Notes: generated by a model from the letters alone, not told the origin. Counted from the first letter of the stretch, positions 1 through 5,500 are shown. The stretch: 5,500 nucleotides of DNA from Thiotrichaceae bacterium (GCA_027008665.1 JALVEA010000032.1:1-5500); one strand, 5' to 3'. Made by a program: numbers and translations.

Positions 1-1195
1 TTTGTTCTTGCTGTTGCCTTTTTAGTTCAGCCTTTGCTTTTTCTGCAGTCGCTATACGAGCTTCTTCCTCTACTTTTTTTATTCTTTTTAATTCATCTTG
101 TTTAGCTTTAGCAATTGCATCTTGTTTTTCTTTTTGTTGCTGTTTTTTTGATTGCCTATTTTGATCTCGTTCTCTTTGGATTTTCTTTTGATCCATTGTG
201 TATTCTTTTATATTTTCTTCGAAGATATTACCCTCTGGCTTTGCTTGCTCCATTACCATTACGCCTCTAGTCAATTTCTTTTCAGTGGCTTGAGCTTGCC
301 AAAAATAATAACTAGCTAGCGTGGCAGAAAGTAATCCGAGGAAAGAAAAAATAAGCGAAGCAGATTTTTTCTTTGCTTTTAAATCGGTTTTTAATACCAG
401 CTTTTTTTCTAAATTCCTAGGGGGTGAAGCCATTTTGCGAGGTTTTTTCTTTAGAATAATAAGGTGCTCATTATCTGTAATAGAATTAAGTATTGGTTCA
501 ATATCAAGCTGTCGATAAAGTTTGATGATATTGGTATTTAAGCGTGTCACCGTCTTAAGGTCTGTATACTGCTGTGATAATAGCACCACCATTTCAACTG
601 GATTTGATTCAATATCAATCGGTTCAAGTTTTATTTTTGTTTGATCTTCAGATTTAAGTAAAAAATCAGATAATGAGCATTGAGATGTTTTTTTGATATT
701 GCAATGACAATGTCGATTCAATAACGCTATTTGCGTATAGCCTTGTTGTAAAAGTATCAACTGTTGCTTAAACTGATATAGCAAAGCAATAGAAGAATCA
801 TAATGTTTTAAAATATCCTTTTTTGTTTGCTTCGTTTTTTTATGATTAAGATCCTTGATAGAGAAAGATGCATGATCAATTAAAGGGTTTTCAATTGCAT
901 CAAATAATACAATGGCTTGCCAATGTTTACTGAATAGAGTTAAAAACATTTCTGAAAAATTCAATTTTTTATCCAATAACTCGCTAAAAGTAAGTTTAGC
1001 AGCCTCTATTGCTAAACGCGCTCCAAGATCGCTTCTAGTGGCATTTGAATGAGTTTCAGCGGATGAAGGAAGGCTTTCTGAGAGAATAGCAAAAGAGCCT
1101 TGAATTCCCTCAAGCGTAAACTGTTGTGTAAAACAATAATGAGATTTAGACGAACGATTGTCTAAAAGCTTCCAATGCTGAGATAGAGATGACAT
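1..1195 (-). CDS. Degenerate PP2C-like (pseudophosphatase) membrane protein with coiled-coil tail, 3' end beyond window
   Basis: The frame is open from ATG at 1195 to the left edge (398 codons, no stop). An in-frame TAA lies just upstream, so this ATG is the only ATG start; a GAAGGA Shine-Dalgarno at 1212-1207 sits a rather long 11 nt away. Residues 1-230 follow the order of landmarks of bacterial PP2C_2 phosphatases: TRSDLGARLAIEAA (53-66, normally after DGAGSA), KHWQAIVLF (90-98), a segment like YGTTLL (132-139), LLQQGYTQIALL (148-159, normally LQIGDGDIL), TSQC (170-173, like TTSLC) and VVLLSQQY (203-210, normally LLSTDGY). The aspartates expected in all three motifs are absent, so catalysis is unlikely. 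A basic stretch (249-277) precedes one membrane helix (about 279-299), and from about 335 the chain is charged, Lys/Glu/Gln/Ala-rich and probably coiled-coil. By the positive-inside rule the PP2C-like part is cytoplasmic and the helical tail periplasmic. The PP2C relation is inferred by eye. A TolA-like or unrelated scaffold protein is the alternative. Confidence 0.72.
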   Translation of the reverse strand, partial: MSSLSQHWKLLDNRSSKSHYCFTQQFTLEGIQGSFAILSESLPSSAETHSNATRSDLGARLAIEAAKLTFSELLDKKLNFSEMFLTLFSKHWQAIVLFDAIENPLIDHASFSIKDLNHKKTKQTKKDILKHYDSSIALLYQFKQQLILLQQGYTQIALLNRHCHCNIKKTSQCSLSDFLLKSEDQTKIKLEPIDIESNPVEMVVLLSQQYTDLKTVTRLNTNIIKLYRQLDIEPILNSITDNEHLIILKKKPRKMASPPRNLEKKLVLKTDLKAKKKSASLIFSFLGLLSATLASYYFWQAQATEKKLTRGVMVMEQAKPEGNIFEENIKEYTMDQKKIQRERDQNRQSKKQQQKEKQDAIAKAKQDELKRIKKVEEEARIATAEKAKAELKRQQQEQ

Positions 1196-1324
1196 AAAAA
1201 CAGGTTTCCTTCTTTAATGAATAAAAAATCCAACAAATTCCGTAAAACATTTTAGTATTCCAACAACACAGGTTTACTCTGTAATCACTAAATATCAACA
1301 GAGTTTAGCTTAGTAAATGATCCA

Positions 1325-1351
1325 TTGATAAGAGGAGAATACAATTATAAT
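1325..1351 (+). promoter_or_regulatory. Candidate promoter upstream of the dGTPase gene
   Basis: TTGATA (1325-1330) and a perfect TATAAT (1346-1351) resemble sigma-70 -35 and -10 boxes. The 15-nt spacer is shorter than the preferred 17. Transcription from here would give a leader of about 155 nt before the dGTPase ATG. In such AT-rich DNA a match of this kind can arise by chance. Confidence 0.35.
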
Positions 1352-1462
1352 GGCTTGTAAATACAGGATTAATTGTTTAAATCTACCTCAAAGAAAGCAT
1401 CATTTATTAATCTAATTTTTACGCAACTATAACAAAACTCAATAACTTGTTTTTGCTGATTA

Positions 1463-1492
1463 TTGATTTTGATTATTAATTGAACATAAAAT
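1463..1492 (+). promoter_or_regulatory. Alternative promoter close to the dGTPase start
   Basis: TTGATT (1463-1468) and TAAAAT (1487-1492) are spaced by 18 nt. They would start transcription near 1499, leaving a leader of only about 15 nt. That would fit the absence of a Shine-Dalgarno sequence before the ATG. Weak, and an alternative to the promoter at 1325-1351. Confidence 0.25.
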
Positions 1493-1513
1493 ATCAAACT
1501 TTGGTTACCTACA

Positions 1514-2656
1514 ATGAAAGCATCCTATGCCGCAAATCCTAAACAATTTATTGGTCGCATCTATTTAGAACGCTCTCCTAACTTACGCAGTGAATTTCAA
1601 CGTGACCGTGATCGTATTATTCATTCCACAGCATTTCGCCGCCTAGAATACAAAACCCAAGTTTTTGTTAATCATGAAGGGGATCTTTATCGTACTCGCC
1701 TTACGCATTCAATAGAGGTGTCTCAAATAGCCCGCTCTATTGCTAGAACATTGCAATTAGATGAGGATTTAACCGAAGCCATTGCCCTAGCGCATGACTT
1801 AGGTCATACCCCTTTTGGACATGCAGGGCAAGATGCTTTAAATACTTGTATGAAAGTGTTTGGTGGTTTTGAACATAATCTACAATCATTACGTGTTGTG
1901 GATCATTTGGAGAAAAAATACGCTGATTTTGATGGGCTGAATCTAAGTTTTGAAACCCGAGAAGGTATTTTAAAACATTGTTCGCTTAAAAACGCTAAAC
2001 AATTAGGGGATGTTGGCTTGCGCTTTATTAAGAAACAACAACCTTCACTTGAAGCGCAACTGACTAATATTGCGGATCAAATTGCTTATAATCATCATGA
2101 TATTGACGATGGCTTACGCTCTGGGTTAATCAGTGTAGAACAACTGTGTGAGATAGAGCTTTTTTCAATACAGTATCAAAAGGTTAAGCAAAAATATCCC
2201 AAACTAGAAATAACACGTCAAATACATGAAATCATTCGTCGTATGATCAGCTCGCAAATTCGAGATTTAGTTAAAACCAGTCAGAAAAATATTGCTAATG
2301 CGGGCGTAAAAACGATTGAAGAGGTGCGAGCTAGTCAAGCTTTAATCTACTCCAGCCAAGAAATGATAAAACAAAACCAACAATTAAAAACCTTTTTGCG
2401 CCAGAATCTCTATTATCACAATAAGGTCTATCGCATGACTCGCAAAGCACATCAAATCATTGAGGCATTGTTTGATACTTTTTTAGAAGACAATCGTTTA
2501 CTTCCTCCAGAGCATCAACGCTATGCTCGTACCGCTTTACAAAAGGAAGGTAGAGCGGGGCAGGCAAGAATTATTGCAGACTATATTGCTGGCATGACAG
2601 ACCGTTATGCCATTAATGAACATCGTAAATTATTTGGTTATGGCGAAATCTTTTAG
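1514..2656 (+). CDS. dgt: Deoxyguanosinetriphosphate triphosphohydrolase-like protein (HD superfamily dNTPase, type 2)
   Basis: Cytosolic HD-superfamily dNTP triphosphohydrolase. The family splits dGTP, and often other dNTPs, into the deoxynucleoside and triphosphate, limiting dNTP pools. At 380 aa it matches the shorter type-2 class rather than the ~505-aa E. coli Dgt. The N-terminal signature FQRDRDRIIHSTAFRRLEYK (28-47) is intact. Likely metal ligands are H65 (RLTHSIEV), H94-D95 (LAHDLGHTPFGHAG) and D188 (ADQIAYNHHDIDDGL), with H98, H103 and H121 (FEHNLQS) as probable catalytic or phosphate-contacting residues; nothing essential appears missing. The C-terminus has the usual ADYIAGMTDRYA (355-366). 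The ATG at 1514 is the only choice because an in-frame TAA lies at 1487. No Shine-Dalgarno is visible (TTGGTTACCTACA precedes the ATG), so expression may be low or depend on a short leader. Its last 27 bp overlap the end of the convergent yihY-type gene. Substrate preference cannot be read from sequence. Confidence 0.96.
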   Translation: MKASYAANPKQFIGRIYLERSPNLRSEFQRDRDRIIHSTAFRRLEYKTQVFVNHEGDLYRTRLTHSIEVSQIARSIARTLQLDEDLTEAIALAHDLGHTPFGHAGQDALNTCMKVFGGFEHNLQSLRVVDHLEKKYADFDGLNLSFETREGILKHCSLKNAKQLGDVGLRFIKKQQPSLEAQLTNIADQIAYNHHDIDDGLRSGLISVEQLCEIELFSIQYQKVKQKYPKLEITRQIHEIIRRMISSQIRDLVKTSQKNIANAGVKTIEEVRASQALIYSSQEMIKQNQQLKTFLRQNLYYHNKVYRMTRKAHQIIEALFDTFLEDNRLLPPEHQRYARTALQKEGRAGQARIIADYIAGMTDRYAINEHRKLFGYGEIF

Positions 2657-3895
2657 AGTTCTATCGGCTTTCGCCTCATTTTCTGCCTCATAGCGTACTA
2701 GCGATGGGTTTTCATTGAGCAAAGCTTGCATTAATTTTTGCTGGCTTTGATCCCCTTTAGCAATCGCTTCTTTTACCTCTTTAATTTTCATATCTTCTGC
2801 GGCACAACTTAAAATATAGCGTGGTGGTTTATCAGCATTACAGCTAATAAAATGATGCGCTTGTAGAACTGTTAGAACATCTCCAAGATAAGCATCTGAG
2901 ATTTTCATCTTTTCAGCTAATTCATTTAATGTCAGTGCCGTTTGCTTGGCATAAAAACGTTTTGTTATCAATTTAAGCGTAGATAAAGCTAAAATTTCAA
3001 TCACAATGGGGCTAAGTGATTTTGTATGGTGGGAATAACGTGCTTGTTGTGGATATTGAATATAAAAAGCAATACGTGAACCAAAAAGAAGAATCAACCA
3101 ACTAGCATACATCCAAAGCATAAAGACCAATAAACTAGCAAAGGCGGAATAAATAGCCGCTTGAGAACTAGAGTTCACCACAAATGTGGCAAAAATACTA
3201 CCCGTTATATACCAACTAATTGCTGCTATTGTCGCTGCAATAAAAGCCGCTTTAGGTTTTACAGTCGTGTTAGGAATGAGGATATAAACAAAAGTAAAGC
3301 CAAGTATAGAAACCAATTTAGATAACTGTGGATTAATGGTTTCTATTGAAAGAATTTCTTTAATCCAACTATTATCAAGCAAGCTAACCCACAGACCAAC
3401 CGCAGTGAAAATCAAAATAGGTCCTAAAATAATCAAACTTAAATAATGCTGCAGACGATTAACAAGATCACGAGATCTTTTCACTTTCCAAGTAAAATTC
3501 AATGCCTCCTCGATTTTATTCATCAGTGAAATACTAGTATAAATCAGCACTAGTAACCCAATAGCACCTAAAACACCCACATTAACATTACTAACAAAAT
3601 CATTAATACGTCCAACAATCTCAACACCTTGTTCGCCAAGGGGTTCTAACATTTGCAGTAACAGCGGTTGTATTTGGTTATGCACACCAAAAGACTTCAG
3701 TACTGAAAAACTCAATGCCAATAATGGCACTAAAGACAATAAAGTAATATAAACCAATCCCATAGCGCGGATGGTAATACGTCCTCCTAAGAAGTCATTC
3801 AAAAGAGCATAAGCAATAAAATAGACTCTGCATCCAAATGAAGAATGACCAGAAAGACATATTTTTTGTAAAGGGTGGGATTTTTTTTTGCTCAT
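2630..3895 (-). CDS. yihY: YihY/virulence factor BrkB family inner-membrane protein
   Basis: A 421-aa inner-membrane protein of the YihY/BrkB family, once mislabelled ribonuclease BN. Its molecular function is unsettled; related proteins have been linked to serum resistance and to transport. About six hydrophobic segments are visible (roughly residues 45-67, 105-124, 152-175, 193-210, 215-240, 247-275). The family hallmark is the last one: IYSAFASLLVFMLWMYASW (248-266), then LFGSRIAFYIQ (270-280). Residues about 295-365 look like the cytoplasmic winged-helix domain of longer family members (LTLNELAEKMKISDAYLGDVL), followed by a charged tail. The ATG at 3895 has a good GAGG (3904-3901) five bases upstream. 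Codons 3-5 are AAA AAA AAA, a 9-A run that could permit slippage. The base before the ATG is the end of a transposase relic, so the native promoter may have been replaced. The gene is convergent with, and overlaps, the dGTPase gene. Confidence 0.93.
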   Translation of the reverse strand: MSKKKSHPLQKICLSGHSSFGCRVYFIAYALLNDFLGGRITIRAMGLVYITLLSLVPLLALSFSVLKSFGVHNQIQPLLLQMLEPLGEQGVEIVGRINDFVSNVNVGVLGAIGLLVLIYTSISLMNKIEEALNFTWKVKRSRDLVNRLQHYLSLIILGPILIFTAVGLWVSLLDNSWIKEILSIETINPQLSKLVSILGFTFVYILIPNTTVKPKAAFIAATIAAISWYITGSIFATFVVNSSSQAAIYSAFASLLVFMLWMYASWLILLFGSRIAFYIQYPQQARYSHHTKSLSPIVIEILALSTLKLITKRFYAKQTALTLNELAEKMKISDAYLGDVLTVLQAHHFISCNADKPPRYILSCAAEDMKIKEVKEAIAKGDQSQQKLMQALLNENPSLVRYEAENEAKADRTLKDFAITK

Positions 3896-4240
3896 TTATT
3901 CCTCATAAATAAGTGGACATAAAGAAACTCCAAATAACAAATTAAAACGCAAGCCAATCTTCAGATAACTCAGATCGAACTTCAAATGGGGAGCAATTTT
4001 ACGCCTAATTCCTTTTTTAACTACCTAAACTTCTTGAGAAACAAGGAATAAGGTAGCTATCGCGATGACAGTATTAAAGACGAGTGAGTGCTTCTGTATT
4101 TTTGATTTTAGAGGATTCCAGTTGGAAAGCACCTAATTTATCATCCTTAAAGCCTTCTTCAATATTAAAACGTAAATCATATTTTTGAAATGTTTCACAA
4201 TCCGTTGGTTCATCATTCACAATGAGCCACGTTTTTTTGT
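3896..4240 (-). pseudogene. IS4-family transposase C-terminal relic (frameshifted, stop-interrupted)
   Basis: Reading the minus strand from 4240 gives KTWLIVNDEPTD, then the signature Y-(2)-R-(3)-E-(6)-K as YDLRFNIEEGFKDDK (4181-4137), then GAFQLESSKIKNTEALTRL. This is the catalytic-Glu region of an IS4-type DDE transposase. That frame stops at TAA 4076-4074. The homology continues in another frame from 4078: FNTVIAIATLFLVSQEV, an in-frame TAG (4027-4025), then VVKKGIRRKIAPHLKFDLSY and LKIGLRF, ending with TAA at 3898-3896. I see one frameshift plus one nonsense codon, and no N-terminal half with the two Asp residues. The upstream edge is cut by the inverted-repeat element beginning at 4241. 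It is non-functional. The IS4 signature is read directly; finer group assignment is not possible by eye. Confidence 0.85.
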
Positions 4241-4262
4241 TTCACTACCGTACACTTTTGAC
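4241..4262 (+). repeat. Left terminal inverted repeat
   Basis: The repeat reads TTCACTACCG followed by TACACTTTTGAC. Its reverse complement matches 4375-4396 at 21 of 22 positions; the mismatch is in the inner third base (GTC against GTT). The next outward base pair does not match, so 22 bp is the maximum extent. Confidence 0.85.
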
Positions 4263-4287
4263 CTCAGACCTTGAAAAATATCATTAA

Positions 4288-4392
4288 AGTGGACTAAGAG
4301 ACTCCAAGCGGGTTGATCGCTTGCTGATAGCCGTTGCACTGGCTTATATCTGGATGATTTACTTAGGGGTAGTAGTTAAAAGTGTACGGTAG
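4288..4392 (+). pseudogene. Transposase C-terminal fragment inside the inverted-repeat element
   Basis: After an in-frame TAA at 4285 the plus strand reads SGLRDSKRVDRLLIAVALAY, then IWMIYLGVVVKSVR and TAG at 4390-4392. The pattern of a charged segment and then a hydrophobic helix (LLIAVALAYIWMIYLG) is typical of the C-terminal end of IS4-like DDE transposases. The stop codon lies within the right inverted repeat, as expected for a compact IS. No catalytic residues remain. It lies on the opposite strand to the neighbouring relic and does not resemble its sequence, so it comes from a different IS. Confidence 0.65.
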
Positions 4393-4396
4393 TGAA
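4375..4396 (+). repeat. Right terminal inverted repeat
   Basis: The repeat reads GTTAAAAGTGTA followed by CGGTAGTGAA. It pairs with 4241-4262 and overlaps the last codons and stop of the transposase fragment at 4288-4392. Confidence 0.85.
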
Positions 4397-4514
4397 TAAT
4401 GAATCAGTGGATGAAAGGAAGCATCACTGAAGCCTTAGAAAAAACTAGCTAAAATATGAATAACAAACTTAATTTTGATACAGTTTATTTTAGAGCTAAA
4501 GATATAAAATAATA

Positions 4515-4520
4515 TATAAT
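4515..4520 (+). promoter_or_regulatory. Candidate -10 box for the LprI-type gene
   Basis: A perfect TATAAT lies 77 bp before the ATG in very AT-rich DNA. No good -35 is found 16-18 bp upstream; the nearest TTGATA (4475-4480) is too far. A second, poorer candidate is TATACA at 4534-4539. The assignment rests on the -10 alone. Confidence 0.3.
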
Positions 4521-4585
4521 CAAAAAGTTAGTGTATACAAAACTAACAAATCATAGAGACAAAGGAATTGTGTCTATTTAAAACT

Positions 4586-4591
4586 AAGGAG
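4586..4591 (+). promoter_or_regulatory. Ribosome binding site fixing the start at 4598
   Basis: AAGGAG lies 6 nt before ATG 4598. It favours that ATG over the in-frame TTG at 4568, which would add ten polar residues in front of an otherwise clean signal peptide. Confidence 0.8.
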
Positions 4592-4597
4592 TGGAAA

Positions 4598-5443
4598 ATG
4601 AAATTATTTATCGGTGTATTATTATTATCCTTATCAACGAGTGTTGCAGCTTTTAAGTGTAATTCAAACGGCACGCAAGCAGAAATAAATCGATGTGCAA
4701 AAGACAAGTTTATTGCCGCTGACAAACAGTTAAATAAGGCATGGAAAGCATTATTGAGAAAATCTCAGAATAAAAGTCAAATTAAAAAATGGCGAAAAGC
4801 AGAACGTATGTGGATCAAATTTCGTGATTTGGAGCTAGAAGCTAAGTTCGCTTGTAATAATAAAAACAAAAGAGTTTGCTGGGGAAGTATGTATCCATCC
4901 CTCTATAATAATGCCATAACGAAGCTGACTCTTGACCGTACTCGACAGTTAAAAGAACATCTAAAAAGCCCAGAAGAGCAAATGGGAGGAACAGGTTCTA
5001 TCGGGCAAAAAGATCGTGATTTATTAATTACGACAACATCATTCTTTGGCTTATCTCGTGGTGATAAAATAGCGGCACATTCCAAGATATTGAAAAAAGA
5101 CGTTTTAAAAACTGGGGAAGGTGATTTCGATGTTTATAAAATCATGGACGGAAAGACACTATTAGGCTACGTTTATCCTCATCCTAAAAATAAAAAATTA
5201 ATTGGTGATATTGAAATAACCTCTTCATTAGCCAGCACCAAAAATGGCATTCGCATTAGTTCTACACTAGCCGACTTGGAAAAAATATACCCTAATATAA
5301 AAATACATGGCTCTGAAATTGAAGGTCGTACTTATGCAGTATTGGGGAAAATGAGCTTTAAATTAGACGTGTATCTCTCCACATACAAAGTTGACCGCTC
5401 TAAGATAAAGAAAAGTACAAAAATAACTCAAATCAGAATTTAA
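4598..5443 (+). CDS. Exported LprI-family (DUF1311) protein with YfeY/DUF1131-like C-terminal domain
   Basis: A 281-aa protein with a signal peptide: MKLFIGVLLLSLSTSVAA with likely cleavage after A18. There is no lipobox, so a soluble periplasmic or secreted protein is expected. Residues 21-122 match the LprI/DUF1311 domain: C21, QAEINRC (27-33), LNKAWKALL, WRKAERMWIKFRDLE (65-79), GSMYPSLYNNAITKLTLDRT (96-115). LprI of mycobacteria inhibits lysozyme, but most proteobacterial homologues are uncharacterised. The Cys usually found after FRD and the one before the LT..RT motif are replaced by L80 and A106, while C86 and C94 are present between them. Residues about 155-281 (VYKIMDGKTLLGYV, IGDIEITSS, NGIRISSTLADLEKIYP, ITQIRI) resemble E. 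coli YfeY, an RpoE-regulated lipoprotein; this is a by-eye match. Start chosen on AAGGAG and the signal peptide. It stands alone beside IS relics and has a stem-loop after its stop. An envelope-stress or lysozyme-inhibitor role is inference. Confidence 0.85.
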   Translation: MKLFIGVLLLSLSTSVAAFKCNSNGTQAEINRCAKDKFIAADKQLNKAWKALLRKSQNKSQIKKWRKAERMWIKFRDLELEAKFACNNKNKRVCWGSMYPSLYNNAITKLTLDRTRQLKEHLKSPEEQMGGTGSIGQKDRDLLITTTSFFGLSRGDKIAAHSKILKKDVLKTGEGDFDVYKIMDGKTLLGYVYPHPKNKKLIGDIEITSSLASTKNGIRISSTLADLEKIYPNIKIHGSEIEGRTYAVLGKMSFKLDVYLSTYKVDRSKIKKSTKITQIRI

Positions 5444-5457
5444 TTAACTTAATCACT

Positions 5458-5483
5458 TGTTCCCAAATTCTCATTTGGGAACA
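5458..5483. terminator. Strong stem-loop after the LprI-type gene (terminator or dispersed palindromic repeat)
   Basis: An 11-bp perfect stem (TGTTCCCAAAT paired with ATTTGGGAACA) with a TCTC loop lies 14 nt past the stop codon. No T-tract follows on either strand, so a classic intrinsic terminator is not assured. The GTTCCCA...TGGGAAC form resembles a palindrome often dispersed in intergenic DNA of gammaproteobacteria, which may act in termination or 3'-end protection. Confidence 0.65.
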
Positions 5484-5500
5484 CACTGCCAGAAATTCCA

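Larger units (their letters stand above)
1196..1513. other. Divergent AT-rich intergenic region
   Basis: This region separates the divergently transcribed PP2C-like gene and the dGTPase gene and must hold promoters for both. It contains no convincing gene. A 21-codon ORF beginning ATGGCTTGTAAA at 1350 has an AGGAG at 1333-1337, but the 12-nt spacing is poor and the ATG overlaps a TATAAT box, so I do not call it. A 7-bp inverted repeat (ACTCTGT at 1276-1282, ACAGAGT at 1298-1304, 15-nt loop) could be an operator or a weak hairpin. I see no tRNA, riboswitch or clear terminator. Confidence 0.6.
4241..4396. mobile_element. Internally deleted IS / MITE-like element with 22-bp terminal inverted repeats
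   Basis: A ~156-bp unit is bounded by near-perfect inverted repeats (4241-4262 and 4375-4396, 21 of 22 bp matching). The core ends are CACTACCG and CGGTAGTG. It contains only the last ~34 codons of a transposase on the plus strand, so it looks like a full IS that lost its interior but kept both ends. Such elements may be mobilised in trans by a related transposase. No target duplication is evident in the flanks (TTTTTTG on the left, TAATGAA on the right). It abuts and truncates the older IS4-family relic on its left. Confidence 0.75.
4397..4597. other. AT-rich leader between the IS relics and the LprI-type gene
   Basis: A 17-codon ORF (ATG 4399 to TAA 4452, starting MNQWMKGSITEALEK) has no clear ribosome site and may be a fragment left by rearrangement. 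I find no continuation here of the minus-strand transposase relic. A 6-bp inverted repeat (GTTAGT 4527-4532, ACTAAC 4542-4547, 9-nt loop) lies in the probable 5' leader of the next gene; it is too weak to call a terminator. Confidence 0.5.

Noticed and set aside
321..518. 65-codon plus-strand ORF inside the PP2C-like gene
   Set aside because: It lies antisense to the intact 398-codon minus-strand frame, has a Phe/Ser-rich composition from A-rich codons read backward, and resembles nothing known.
1350..1415. 21-codon ORF with AGGAG upstream in the divergent intergenic region
   Set aside because: The ribosome site is 12 nt away, the ATG overlaps a TATAAT box, and the peptide has no features; insufficient to call a small protein or leader peptide.
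1196..1513. Possible CRISPR, riboswitch or tRNA in the longest dGTPase-side gap
   Set aside because: No regularly spaced repeats, cloverleaf or conserved riboswitch core could be seen.
4527..4547. 6-bp inverted repeat GTTAGT/ACTAAC as a terminator or operator
   Set aside because: The stem is short and AT-rich with a 9-nt loop; such repeats are expected by chance here.
4568..4597. TTG start at 4568 extending the LprI-type protein by ten residues
   Set aside because: AAGGAG at 4586-4591 and the clean signal peptide favour ATG 4598; the extension would put charged residues ahead of the signal sequence.
4543..4725. 60-codon minus-strand ORF over the start of the LprI-type gene
   Set aside because: It is antisense to a clear signal peptide and ribosome site and has no plausible family match.
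4903..5085. 60-codon minus-strand ORF within the LprI-type gene
   Set aside because: It is a shadow of the real coding frame on the opposite strand.

Overview
The window is AT-rich and looks like a gammaproteobacterial chromosome. The main support is a type-2 dGTPase-like protein with very proteobacterial wording (FQRDRDRIIHSTAFRRLEYK), a YihY/BrkB membrane protein with a winged-helix tail, and a periplasmic LprI/DUF1311 protein. A palindrome of the GTTCCCA-loop-TGGGAAC type, which I recall as dispersed in gammaproteobacteria, fits the same picture. I cannot name the species; a low-GC Thiotrichales-like lineage is only a guess.

Layout. Bases 1-1195 (minus) hold the first 398 codons of a gene that runs off the left edge. 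I read it as a degenerate PP2C-type phosphatase fold that has lost its metal-binding aspartates, followed by one membrane segment and a Lys/Glu/Gln/Ala-rich helical region. Bases 1196-1513 are a divergent AT-rich control region. Bases 1514-2656 (plus) encode the dGTPase-like protein, whose end overlaps by 27 bp the end of the convergent yihY-type gene (2630-3895, minus).

Bases 3896-4396 are a graveyard of insertion sequences. First comes a frameshifted and stop-interrupted C-terminal remnant of an IS4-family transposase (minus), with the Y-(2)-R-(3)-E-(6)-K signature still intact. Its upstream edge is cut by a second, ~156-bp element with 22-bp terminal inverted repeats that encloses only the tail of another transposase on the plus strand. 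The relic runs right up to the yihY start codon, so the yihY leader is made of insertion-sequence DNA.

Bases 4397-4597 are an AT-rich leader for the last gene (4598-5443, plus). That gene encodes an exported protein with an LprI-type domain joined to a C-terminal domain resembling the RpoE-regulated lipoprotein YfeY (DUF1131). A strong 11-bp stem-loop follows it.

The genes do not form one pathway: dGTPase is nucleotide housekeeping, YihY is an inner-membrane protein of unclear function, and the last gene is a periplasmic or envelope protein. The most unusual item is the membrane-anchored pseudo-PP2C at the left edge. Its partners, if it belongs to a kinase/vWA/PP2C signalling cluster, would lie outside the window.
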